Source: Haloarchaeobius iranensis | GTDB taxonomy: Archaea > Halobacteriota > Halobacteria > Halobacteriales > Natrialbaceae | Direction of reading: 5' to 3' | Assembly (NCBI RefSeq): GCF_900103505.1 | Contig: NZ_FNIA01000022.1 | Span: forward strand, 1-53,652 | Length of the DNA stretch: 53,652 bases | In this document: piece after piece, positions 24,417 through 32,215 of the stretch | Position numbering within the stretch: the first letter of the stretch is position 1 | Layout of the letters: each line of letters opens with the position of its first letter | Translations under genes and position numbers: made by a program | Notes under the pieces: generated by a model | Seen by the model: the letters and a program-made list of their open reading frames with translations, nothing else | Told to the model about the DNA's origin: nothing | Databases searched by the model: none

Positions 24417-25664
24417 TCACGCGTTCCACGGCCGGGACTGCTCGGTTATCTCGCCCGCCAGCGGCGTCCGCATCGTCGCCGCCACGTCGTCGGCGTTCGC
24501 GAGCGCCCACATCAGCTTCACCTTCGCGGTTCCGGGGAGCATGTCCTCGCCCTCGACGACGCCGGCGTCGAGCAGGTCGCGTCCGGTGTCGTACACGCGG
24601 TCGCAGACCCGGCCCTCGATGCACTGGCTGGTCATCACGACGGTCGTGCCGTCGTCGACGAGCTCCTCCAGCTGCTCGATGCGGTCGCTGTGGACGTGCC
24701 CGAGCCCGGTGCCCTCGACGACGAGCCCGGCCTTGTCCGCGCAGTGGTCGAAGAACGTGGGGTCCATCCCGGGCGTGAACTTCACGAGTTCGACGTCCTC
24801 GGCGAGGGCCGGCTGGATGTCGAGCTCCGACTCGCCGCGTTCCTCGTACTCGCCGTCGAACGTCACGGTCTCGGCGTCGTAGTCGACCGTCCCGAGCGGC
24901 GCCGCGCCGACCGTCTCGAACGCGTCTCTGCGCGAGGTGTGGTTCTTCCGGACGCGCGTGCCGCGGTGGAGCGCGCAGACGTCGTCGCTCTCGCTCGCGT
25001 GCATGCAGACCATGACCTCCGCGGCGTCGGCCTTCGCCGCCTCGACGGCACAGACCGCGTTCATCACGTTGTCCGAGGACGGCCGGTCGGCCGAGCGCTG
25101 GCTGCCCGTGAACACGATGGGGACCGGTGTGTCGAGCATGAACGAGAGCGCCGACGCAGAGAACTGCATCGTGTCGGTGCCGTGCATGACGACGACGCCG
25201 TCGGCACCCGATTCTATCTCCTCGTGGACGGCCTCCGCGAGCTCCTGCCAGATCGGCACCTCCATGTTCTCCGAGAGGATGTTCGCGACGACCCGACCCC
25301 GGTAGTTCGCCCGGCCCGCCAAGTCCGGCACCGCCCGCAGCACGTCCTCCGCGTCGAATCGCGCCGTCACCGCGCCGGTGCGGTAGTCCACCGTCGACGC
25401 GATGGTGCCGCCGGTCGAGATGAGCGCGATGGTCGGCAGGTCCTCGTCGAACTCGACCGACGACGACGCCGTCTCGTCCTGGGCCGCGTCGATCTGGTAC
25501 ACGTCCGACTCCAGCACCTCGGTCTCCGCTCCCTCGCGCTCGATGCCGACGTTGTAGCCGCCGTCCAGCTTCACGACGAGCTGGTCGGCCGTCGACGACG
25601 GGAGCAGCACGCCCTCGTACTCTCTGTCCGCGCGCTCGACGCGGACGCGGTCGCCTGGGTTCAT
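24417..25664 (-). CDS. gatD: Glutamyl-tRNA(Gln) amidotransferase subunit D
   Basis: The 415-residue protein is the asparaginase-like subunit of archaeal GatDE, which releases ammonia from glutamine for conversion of Glu-tRNA(Gln) to Gln-tRNA(Gln). It has the archaeal N-terminal barrel (MNPGDRVRVERADREYEGVL) and then the asparaginase domain with T84/T87 in ISTGGTIAS and T163-D164 in HGTDTMQ. The closing VVMTSQCIEGRVCDRVYDTG is GatD-specific. The length and N-terminal extension separate it from plain L-asparaginase. No gatE gene is in the window, so the partner lies elsewhere. The GNAT gene follows two bases later. Confidence 0.94.
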   Translation of the reverse strand: MNPGDRVRVERADREYEGVLLPSSTADQLVVKLDGGYNVGIEREGAETEVLESDVYQIDAAQDETASSSVEFDEDLPTIALISTGGTIASTVDYRTGAVTARFDAEDVLRAVPDLAGRANYRGRVVANILSENMEVPIWQELAEAVHEEIESGADGVVVMHGTDTMQFSASALSFMLDTPVPIVFTGSQRSADRPSSDNVMNAVCAVEAAKADAAEVMVCMHASESDDVCALHRGTRVRKNHTSRRDAFETVGAAPLGTVDYDAETVTFDGEYEERGESELDIQPALAEDVELVKFTPGMDPTFFDHCADKAGLVVEGTGLGHVHSDRIEQLEELVDDGTTVVMTSQCIEGRVCDRVYDTGRDLLDAGVVEGEDMLPGTAKVKLMWALANADDVAATMRTPLAGEITEQSRPWNA

Positions 25665-25803
25665 GGCTCCGGGTTCGCCTCGGTCGGACGTAAAGCCATC
25701 CGTTCCGTCTCGACTTCGCGTGTCGACTCGCTTGAACGGGAACAGCCCGGATGCGGCGAATTCGCGCGTCCACGGTCTACAACCACTGTAAACCTTCAAC
25801 CGT

Positions 25804-26205
25804 GGCGCGCGGCTGGCGAGACCGCGAGCGGTGCGCGGTTCGGAGCGAGCGCAGCGAGTGAGAACCGCGACTGCGAACGGGGAGCGAAGCGACCCGTGAG
25901 CGCAGTGAGCGTGTCGAGCCGTTCCGCGCGAGGGATGAGCGAGGGCGACTGAGCGAATCGGTTGGGGAGGCGTGAGGTGCGGGTGCGGTCGGGTGGGGCT
26001 GAAACGGGCTGCTCGCTCGACAGGCGAAACGACGCAAGGACCCAGGAACGAGGACCGGTCACGAGACGCGGAGCGTCTCGTGAGCATCTCGCAGAAGCGA
26101 AGCTTCTGCGGACTCGTCGAAAACCTCCGGTTTCCGAGACACCAGAAATCTCCGATTGCTGGGGACGCAACGAGCTGCAGTAGTCGAGCAGTCGGGGGCT
26201 TTCTG
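25804..26205 (+). repeat. Mosaic repeat copy A with embedded hairpins
   Basis: This part of the 656-base gene-free gap 25665-26320 shares ordered blocks with the inverted copy at 42307-42603: GGCGCGCGGCTGGCGAG (25804), CGCGAGGGATGAG (25927), a 27-base block at 25956-25982 (one mismatch), GCAAGGACC-CAGGAACG (26034), GAGCATCTCG (26082) and GGGGCTTTCTG (26195). Between them the sequence differs and holds hairpins with 3-base loops: 26061-26081 (9-bp stem), 26091-26109 (8-bp) and 26121-26133 (5-bp). No ORF here is convincing. It resembles a family of interspersed haloarchaeal intergenic repeats. Confidence 0.75.
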
Positions 26206-26320
26206 TCGTTCGCAGTCCAAGCTGTTCCTGTTGCGGGGACTACCATCCCAGCGGCACCGGTTCCAGAGGCTACACCTGGCGAACGAACCATTCATTGACC
26301 CATCCCACGACCCCACGCGT

Positions 26321-27895
26321 ATGAAGACGGCACTCGTGATCCTCGACGGCTGGGGGCTGAACGACGACCCGGGCGACCATAGGGACGCCGTCGCGGCGGC
26401 CCACACGCCGGTGTTCGACCGCATCAGCCGGGAGGGCGCAACCGGCAGACTAGCCGTGACGGGCCGGCGCGTCGGGCTCCCGGACGGGCAGATGGGCAAC
26501 TCGGAGGTCGGCCACCTGAACATCGGCGCGGGCCGGGTCGTGATGCAGGAGTACACCCGCATCGAGGACGCCATCGCGCGCTGGCGCGGGGACGAGGACG
26601 TCCCCGCGGACGACGCGGACGGCGCGTTCGACGAGAACGAGGCCATCGCGTCGGCGTTCGACCACGCGGACGAGCACGGGGGACGGGTGCACCTCATGGG
26701 CCTCGTGAGCGACGGGGGCGTCCACTCCTCCCAGAAGCACCTCCACGCGCTCATCGAACTGGCAGCCGAACGGGACACCCCGGCGGTCACGCACGCCTTC
26801 ACCGACGGCCGTGACACCGACCCGAGGGGTGGCGCGGACTATCTGGCCGACCTCGAAGCCGTCGTCGATGAGTACGGCACGGGCGACGTTGCCAGCGTCA
26901 CGGGCCGGTACTACGCGATGGACCGCGACCGGAACTGGGAGCGGACCCGCGAGGCGTACGACGCCATCGTGAACCGGGAGGCCGAGCACCACGCCGGGAC
27001 GGCGGTCGAGGCCGTCGAGGCGAGCTACGAGCGCGGGGACACCGACGAGTTCGTCGAGGCGACGACGGTCGGCGAGCACGCCGGTCTCGAAGACGGCGAC
27101 GCCGTGCTGTTCTTCAACTTCCGGTCGGACCGCGCGCGCCAGCTCACCAGACTGCTCGCGGACATCGAACCCGAGGACGAGACGGTCGGGCGGTGGCCCG
27201 AGCCGCCCGCGGTCCGGGTCGTGACGATGACGGAGTACGACAAGACGTTCGACCTGCCCGTGGCGTTCGCGCCGCGCCAGCCCGCGGACACCCTGGGCGA
27301 GGTCGTCTCCGCGGCCGGACTGACCCAGCTCCGCCTCGCCGAGTCGGAGAAGTACGCCCACGTCACCTACTTCCTCAACGGCGGGCGCGAGGTCGAGTTC
27401 CCGGGCGAGTCACGCGAGATCATCGAGAGCCCGGACGTGCCGACGTACGACGAGACGCCGGAGATGAGCGCCGAGGCGGTCACCGACACGGCCATCCGGT
27501 ACGCCGAGCGCGACGACCCGGACGTGCTCGTGCTGAACTACGCGAACCCGGACATGGTGGGCCACACGGGCGACTACCGCGCGGCGGTCGAGGCCGTCGA
27601 GGCGGTCGACACACAGCTCGGCCGACTGCTCGCGGCTATCGAAGTGGCGGGCGGCCACGCAGTCGTGACCGCCGACCACGGCAACGCCGACGACATGGGC
27701 ACCGAAGAACGTCCGCACACCGCCCACACGTACAACGACGTGCCGTTCGTCTATCTCTCGCCCGCGGGCGACGACGGCGGGAAGCGCGTCCACGAGGGCG
27801 GCTCGCTCTGTGACGTGGCACCGACACTGCTCGCGCTGGCCGGCGTGGACCAGCCCGCCGCGATGACGGGTCGGAGCCTGCTGGACGACGCCTGA
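26321..27895 (+). CDS. gpmI: 2,3-bisphosphoglycerate-independent phosphoglycerate mutase
   Basis: The 524-residue alkaline-phosphatase-superfamily enzyme interconverts 3- and 2-phosphoglycerate in glycolysis and gluconeogenesis. D9 in VILDGWG and S61 in GQMGNSEVGHLN are the metal ligand and the phosphorylated Ser. DGRDTDPRGGADYL, NFRSDRARQLTRLL, YANPDMVGHTG and VTADHGNADDM supply the rest of the two-Mn site. The length is normal for the bacterial-type GpmI rather than the shorter archaeal ApgM. The ATG at 26321 begins the conserved strand; the longer upstream frame runs into the repeat. Confidence 0.95.
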   Translation: MKTALVILDGWGLNDDPGDHRDAVAAAHTPVFDRISREGATGRLAVTGRRVGLPDGQMGNSEVGHLNIGAGRVVMQEYTRIEDAIARWRGDEDVPADDADGAFDENEAIASAFDHADEHGGRVHLMGLVSDGGVHSSQKHLHALIELAAERDTPAVTHAFTDGRDTDPRGGADYLADLEAVVDEYGTGDVASVTGRYYAMDRDRNWERTREAYDAIVNREAEHHAGTAVEAVEASYERGDTDEFVEATTVGEHAGLEDGDAVLFFNFRSDRARQLTRLLADIEPEDETVGRWPEPPAVRVVTMTEYDKTFDLPVAFAPRQPADTLGEVVSAAGLTQLRLAESEKYAHVTYFLNGGREVEFPGESREIIESPDVPTYDETPEMSAEAVTDTAIRYAERDDPDVLVLNYANPDMVGHTGDYRAAVEAVEAVDTQLGRLLAAIEVAGGHAVVTADHGNADDMGTEERPHTAHTYNDVPFVYLSPAGDDGGKRVHEGGSLCDVAPTLLALAGVDQPAAMTGRSLLDDA

Positions 27896-27911
27896 GTCCA
27901 CCCGCGACCGC

Positions 27912-28373
27912 TCAGACGCCCGTCGGGCTCTCCTCCCGGGCGCTCAGTTCGTCGGGGACCAGTCTGACGAACCGGAACGACACGTCGCCCGTCGGCGCGC
28001 CGAAGATGTCGACGAGCGGGATGTCGACGCGTTCGAGCGCAGCGAGGCTCTCCGTCGCGACCGCCTCGCGCTCGATATCGGTCAGCGTGCCGCTGGCGAC
28101 GACGCTCTGCCAGTCGCCGTCCGCGGTCTCGCCCTCGCGACCGTACGCGACGAACGTGGCTGCCCGGCCGCCGAGCTCGCCCTTCGACCGGTCCCCACCG
28201 ACCGCGAGCCGAAAGTAGAACGTCTCCACCGTGGTATCGTAGCCGTAGGAGACGGGAATCGCGTGCGGGGCGTTCCCGCCCTCGGTCGAGAGCGAGAGCA
28301 CGCCGGTGCCGCCGCTGCCGAGGAACGCGTCCCGCTCCTCTGCCGACATCGTTACCGAGCTGTTGTCGTCCAT
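27912..28373 (-). CDS. Pyridoxamine 5'-phosphate oxidase-fold (FMN-binding split barrel) protein
   Basis: The 153-residue protein begins MSAEERDAFLGSGGTGVLSL and continues with PHAIPVSYGYD, FYFRLAVGGDRSKGELGG and VVASGTLTDIE. This is the pattern of PPOX-like proteins, which bind FMN, F420 or heme. The start at 28373 is supported by GTTTTATGG on the minus strand about 27-30 bases upstream. Many haloarchaeal paralogues exist and their substrates are unsettled. It is convergent with gpmI, with a 16-base gap. Confidence 0.85.
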   Translation of the reverse strand: MDDNSSVTMSAEERDAFLGSGGTGVLSLSTEGGNAPHAIPVSYGYDTTVETFYFRLAVGGDRSKGELGGRAATFVAYGREGETADGDWQSVVASGTLTDIEREAVATESLAALERVDIPLVDIFGAPTGDVSFRFVRLVPDELSAREESPTGV

Positions 28374-28457
28374 ACGTGAGAGCACGGCGGCCGGACCCAT
28401 AAAACGCGCCACGGAATCGACAGCGTCCTGTCGGGACCGGTCCGTCCCTCGCCGTGG

Positions 28458-28646
28458 TCAGTACGCCGGCCTCGCGCCGGGCGCGGGGTCCGCGAGCCGC
28501 TCGTCGTCCTCCTCGCCACCGAACTCTCCCCCTTCCTCGTCATCCTCCTCGTCCTCGCCGGGGGCGAAACAGCCCGCGAGCGCCACGGTCGCCGCTGCAC
28601 TCCCCCCGACGGCGACCAGGCGTCGCCGCGTCAGTTCAGTCTGCAT
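28458..28646 (-). CDS. Small Tat-type lipoprotein with acidic tail
   Basis: The 62-residue protein starts with a twin-arginine-like region (TRRRLVAVGG), a hydrophobic stretch AAATVALAGC with the lipobox LAGC, and then a mature chain of only about 35 residues dominated by Glu, Asp and Gly. It would be lipid-anchored outside the cell by its Cys. Such very short acidic lipoproteins have no known function. It lies 65 bases downstream of the MFS stop on the same strand. Confidence 0.65.
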   Translation of the reverse strand: MQTELTRRRLVAVGGSAAATVALAGCFAPGEDEEDDEEGGEFGGEEDDERLADPAPGARPAY

Positions 28647-28711
28647 GAGCGACACCTCTGTCGCCGGGGGCATTAATCCCGACGCTCGCCGACGCGTCGA
28701 GCCGCGGCCCC

Positions 28712-29929
28712 TCAGTCCGCCGGCCGTTGGTCGGCCGCCCCCGTCGCGACGAGGCCGCCGAGCGCGACCATGCCGACGAGCGCGAGCAGCACCGCGCCGA
28801 TACCGGCCAGCGCGAGGTACGGCGACAGGTCGGCGACGGCACCGAGCGCGACGCCGAACGGGATGGCGACGACCGCGTTGACCATCGAGACGCCGGAGAG
28901 CGTCGTCGCGCGGCCGGCCGTCGCCACGCGGTCGTTGATGTACTCGTTGGCGAGCGTCTCCGTCGGTGTGCGGACCGCGCGGACGAGCACGAACGCCGGC
29001 AGGGCGACGACCGGCGCGAACCAGACCGCAGCGAGGAGACCGCCGACGACCGCCGGCCCGAGGACGAGCCAGCCGTCGAAGCCGAAGCGGTCCCGGAGCC
29101 ACGCCGACCGGTCGCTGGCCACCGCGGCGAGCAGGGTGAACCCGGCGTAGAGCCAGCCGAGCCAGGCGGCCGGGACGCCGAGGTCGACCGCGACCGGCTG
29201 TGTGAGCCGTCCCGTCGCGCTCGCGACCGCGAGCACGACCGCGACCCAGAGCACGACACCTCGAAGCTCGACCGAGAGCAACCGCTCGCGCAGCACCGGC
29301 AGCGCCTCGAGCACGGTCAGCCGGTCGTCGTCGTCCACCGCGACCGCGGGCATCGTGGCGAGCACGACCGCGCCGACGGCCCACAGCACGCCCGTCACCA
29401 GGAACGGGAGCCGGAAGCTCACCGTGCCGAGGTAGCCGCCCGCGACCGCCGCCAGCGCCCCCGCGACGAGCGTCAGCGACTGTCCGCGACCCCGGCAGTG
29501 TGCGAACGTGTCGGCGTCGCCGCGCCGCTCGAGCGTCTCGTACAGCCAGGCGTCGGTGCTCCCCGACATGAGCGTCGACCCCAGCGCCCAGAGCAGGTAG
29601 ACGCCGGCGAACGCGGCGAACGTCGAGACCAGGCCCATCGCCACGACGGCGGCGGCCCGGAGCGCGTTCCCAACCACCAGACTGTTCCGCCAGCCCAGCC
29701 GGTCGCCCACGTAGCCCGTCGGTATCTCGCCCGCGGTTAGCCCGACCCACCAGATGGCGTCCAGCAGCATGATCTCGGTGTAGCTGAGGTGCTGTGCCCG
29801 GAGGAACAGCACCCAGACGGGGACCGTGAGCCCGGCCGTCGCCGTGAGCTTGTACAGGTAGTACTTCGCCACGGGACCGCTGGGGAGGGCTGGCCGGCGC
29901 ACACGTCCAGTTCGACGGTATCGCCCCAT
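28712..29929 (-). CDS. Major facilitator superfamily transporter
   Basis: The 405-residue protein has about 11-12 TM segments with the MFS loop 2-3 motif GYVGDRLGWRNSLVVGN and a DAIWWVGLTAGEIPTGYVGD entry helix. It resembles the bacterial/archaeal MFS group that includes drug and uncharacterised exporters. The start at 29929 is supported by ACAAAAT on the minus strand about 27 bases upstream. A GTG at VAKYYLYKL is an alternative. It is divergent from the winged-helix regulator at 30081, separated by 151 bases, so that regulator may control it. Substrate unknown. Confidence 0.82.
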   Translation of the reverse strand: MGRYRRTGRVRRPALPSGPVAKYYLYKLTATAGLTVPVWVLFLRAQHLSYTEIMLLDAIWWVGLTAGEIPTGYVGDRLGWRNSLVVGNALRAAAVVAMGLVSTFAAFAGVYLLWALGSTLMSGSTDAWLYETLERRGDADTFAHCRGRGQSLTLVAGALAAVAGGYLGTVSFRLPFLVTGVLWAVGAVVLATMPAVAVDDDDRLTVLEALPVLRERLLSVELRGVVLWVAVVLAVASATGRLTQPVAVDLGVPAAWLGWLYAGFTLLAAVASDRSAWLRDRFGFDGWLVLGPAVVGGLLAAVWFAPVVALPAFVLVRAVRTPTETLANEYINDRVATAGRATTLSGVSMVNAVVAIPFGVALGAVADLSPYLALAGIGAVLLALVGMVALGGLVATGAADQRPAD

Positions 29930-30080
29930 AGGCGTTCCCTGAAGCGCGATTTTGTACTCCCGGTGAAAGGTCGCGGACGGGGAGACGCCACGAGCGGGGC
30001 GGGTTCGCGGCGGGCAGGGGGCGACCGGTCGGTCCCCGGACCACTTTAGCCGCTACGTCCCGACTCGGGACACGAACCAG

Positions 30081-30977
30081 ATGTCGACCGAGGACGACGA
30101 TACCGACGAGCGGACCACGCTCCCGCCGACCGAGGCGTTCAGACTGCTGAGCGACGGCACCCGCCTCCAGACGCTTCAGGGGCTCGTCGAACTCACGGCC
30201 GCGGGGGGCTACGGGAGCGAGCCGGTGTCGTTCTCCGACCTCCACGCGCAGGTCGAGACCGACGACTCGGCGCACTTCAACTACCACCTCCAGGAGCTGC
30301 AGGACCAGTTCGTCGCGCACACCGAGGACGGCTATCGGGCGAGGTACCCAGCCCGGAAGGTCGTCCGCGCCATCAAGGCCGGGACGTTCACCGAGCGCGC
30401 CGAACTCGCGGACGGGCCCATCGACGGGACGTGTCCGCAGTGCGGGGAGTGCGACCTCCGGGCCAGTTACGCCGACGAGCGCCTCGCCGTCCGCTGTGCC
30501 GCCTGCGAGACCGACCTGACAGCGAACGACTTCCCGCCGGGCGGCTTCGAGGAGCGCTCGCTCGCCGACGTGCTCCACGCGTTCGACCGGCTGGTCCGCC
30601 ACCGGGTCTCCTTCGCGGCCGACGGGGTCTGTCCGGAGTGCACCGCGACGATGGACGGGCACGTGACGACGGACATCCCGCCCGAGTGGGGCTACGAGGC
30701 GCTGCCGGCGTTCGACTGCGTGCGCTGTGACTTCTCGGTGCTCCCGTCGTTCGGGATGCTGTTGCTCGACCACCCCGACGTGGTCTCCTTCTATCGCGAG
30801 CAGGAAGCTGACCTGCGCGAGCCGCCGTTCTGGGAGCTAGCGCTCTGCGTGAGCGACCGGTTCACGACCATCGAGTCACGCGAGCCGTGGCGCGTGACCG
30901 TCCGGGTGCCGGGCGAGAACTCCGAACTCGTTGCCAGCATCGAGGGAGCCGACGTGGCCGAGGTCGTCCTCGAGTAA
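30081..30977 (+). CDS. Winged-helix regulator with two zinc-ribbon segments
   Basis: The 298-residue protein has an ArsR-like winged helix at about 15-95 (EAFRLLSDGTRLQTLQGLVEL, then FSDLHAQVETDDSAHFNYHLQELQ and a YRARYPARKVVRAI wing). Four CxxC-type pairs follow: CPQCGECD, CAACE, CPECTA and CVRCDF. These can form two zinc ribbons. The C-terminal part is a small alpha/beta region. The pattern fits haloarchaeal DUF7351-like transcription regulators. Divergence from the MFS gene suggests local control. The zinc ribbons could bind metal as sensor or simply stabilise the fold. Confidence 0.8.
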   Translation: MSTEDDDTDERTTLPPTEAFRLLSDGTRLQTLQGLVELTAAGGYGSEPVSFSDLHAQVETDDSAHFNYHLQELQDQFVAHTEDGYRARYPARKVVRAIKAGTFTERAELADGPIDGTCPQCGECDLRASYADERLAVRCAACETDLTANDFPPGGFEERSLADVLHAFDRLVRHRVSFAADGVCPECTATMDGHVTTDIPPEWGYEALPAFDCVRCDFSVLPSFGMLLLDHPDVVSFYREQEADLREPPFWELALCVSDRFTTIESREPWRVTVRVPGENSELVASIEGADVAEVVLE

Positions 30978-30980
30978 CCG

Positions 30981-31280
30981 TCAGCGCGCGCCCGCCAGCC
31001 CGTCCCGGAACGCCGTGAGCGTCCGGACGGCGGCGACGGCGAACGCGACGAGGAACCCGAGCGGGATGACCGCGACGAACGGCGAGTAGCCGTGCCCGGG
31101 CACCGCGAGCAGCAACGCCACGGCGACGTCGAGCATCACGATGGCGGTGGCGAGGAGGACGCTCCAGACGGACAGCTGGCGGACCACCGACCAGCGGTCG
31201 TCGCTACGCACGCCGTCGGCACCGTCGAACGCCACGTCGACGGCGAGGCGGGGTCCGTTTCTCCGCAGACATGTCAACAC
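30981..31280 (-). CDS. Small two-TM membrane protein
   Basis: The frame encodes about 99 residues from a GTG at 31280, or 142 from a GTG at 31409 that overlaps the nadC stop as GTGA. The first 40 residues of the longer version look non-coding (Ser/Thr/Arg-rich). The supported part has a polar start, then WSVLLATAIVMLDVAVALLLAV and FVAVIPLGFLVAFAVAAVRTL. No family was recognised. The stop lies three bases from the convergent regulator stop. The start is uncertain. Confidence 0.55.
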   Translation of the reverse strand: MLTCLRRNGPRLAVDVAFDGADGVRSDDRWSVVRQLSVWSVLLATAIVMLDVAVALLLAVPGHGYSPFVAVIPLGFLVAFAVAAVRTLTAFRDGLAGAR

Positions 31281-31405
31281 GTACGACCGAACCCCGCTGT
31301 AACGGTTCCGGTCGCGAGGACACCAATCCGACGCTCCCGCGGCGCTCCGTCGGGGAGCCGTTCCAGTCCGAGGGGTAGCCGACGCCGCGGTCGGCCGAAC
31401 CGGAC

Positions 31406-32215
31406 TCACTCGCCAGTGCGGAAGGAGTAGTCCAGACTCGCCGCCGAGTGGGTCAGCGAGCCCATCGAGACGACGTCGACGCCGGTCGACGCGTAGGCCG
31501 GCACGGCGTCGACGGTGATGCCGCCCGAGGCTTCGGCCAGGGTGTCGTCGGGCAGCAGGTCGACGGCCTGCGTCGTGCGCTCGGGGCTCATGTTGTCCAG
31601 CAGCACCACGTCCGCGCCGGCCTCGGCGGCGCGCGGGGCGTCCTCGGGCGACTCCACCTCGACCTCGACCTTCGTCGCGAAGGAGACGCGGTCGCGGAAG
31701 TGCTGGACTGCCGACTCAAGTCCCATCTCGGCGACGTGGTTGTCCTTCACCATGACCATGTGCGAGAGGTCGAGCCGATGGGTGTCGCCACCGCCCGCGA
31801 CGACCGCGCGCTTCTCCAGCTCGCGGAGCCCGGGCGTGGTCTTCCGCGTCGCGGCGATACGCACGTCGTCGTCGACCTCGCGGGCGGCGTCGACCGCGCG
31901 GCGGGTCCGCGTGGCGACGCCGGAGGCGTGGCCGGCGACGTTGACCGCGACGCGCTCGCCGCGGAGGACGGCCTTCGCCGGCCCCTCGGCGCGGAGCACG
32001 GTGTCGCCAGCGTCGATTCCCGCGCCCTCGTCGATGCGCTCGGTCACGTCCACGTCGAGGTAGTCGAACACGCGTGCAGCAGCGTCGAGCCCGGCGGCGA
32101 CACCCGACTCCTTCGCGACGAGCCGGCCGGTCGTCTCGCCGGGCACCTCGTTGGTCACGTCGTGGTGGCCGAGGTCCTCGCGGAGCCACGCCTCGACCTG
32201 GCTGTCGTGCAGCAT
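31406..32215 (-). CDS. nadC: Nicotinate-nucleotide pyrophosphorylase (carboxylating)
   Basis: The 269-residue enzyme converts quinolinate and PRPP to nicotinate mononucleotide and CO2, the third step of de novo NAD synthesis. It shows REDLGHHDVT at the N-terminus, AGHASGVATRTRRAV, the ATRKTTPGLRELEKRAV block with Arg/Lys ligands for PRPP, GGGDTHRLDLSHMVMVKDNH, EVEVES and LLDNMSPE, and the closing EASGGIT. Its start overlaps the nadB stop by ATGA. It is the last gene of the nadA-nadB-nadC operon. Confidence 0.95.
   Translation of the reverse strand: MLHDSQVEAWLREDLGHHDVTNEVPGETTGRLVAKESGVAAGLDAAARVFDYLDVDVTERIDEGAGIDAGDTVLRAEGPAKAVLRGERVAVNVAGHASGVATRTRRAVDAAREVDDDVRIAATRKTTPGLRELEKRAVVAGGGDTHRLDLSHMVMVKDNHVAEMGLESAVQHFRDRVSFATKVEVEVESPEDAPRAAEAGADVVLLDNMSPERTTQAVDLLPDDTLAEASGGITVDAVPAYASTGVDVVSMGSLTHSAASLDYSFRTGE

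Noticed and set aside
24417-25664. Plain L-asparaginase
   Set aside because: The N-terminal barrel domain and the SQCIEGRVCDRVYDTG segment are those of GatD, and the length fits GatD.
26034-26133. CRISPR array suggested by several short palindromes in a row
   Set aside because: The palindromes differ from each other and are not regularly spaced; no cas genes are in the window.
25665-26320. Long open frames running through the repeat region
   Set aside because: They exist only because the repeat is GC-rich; the translations are Arg/Ser/Pro-rich and the copies in the genome are not conserved as protein.
31281-31409. N-terminal extension of the two-TM protein to a GTG overlapping the nadC stop
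   Set aside because: The extra 43 residues are Ser/Thr/Arg-rich without hydrophobic or conserved pattern; the shorter form is preferred, but the start stays uncertain.
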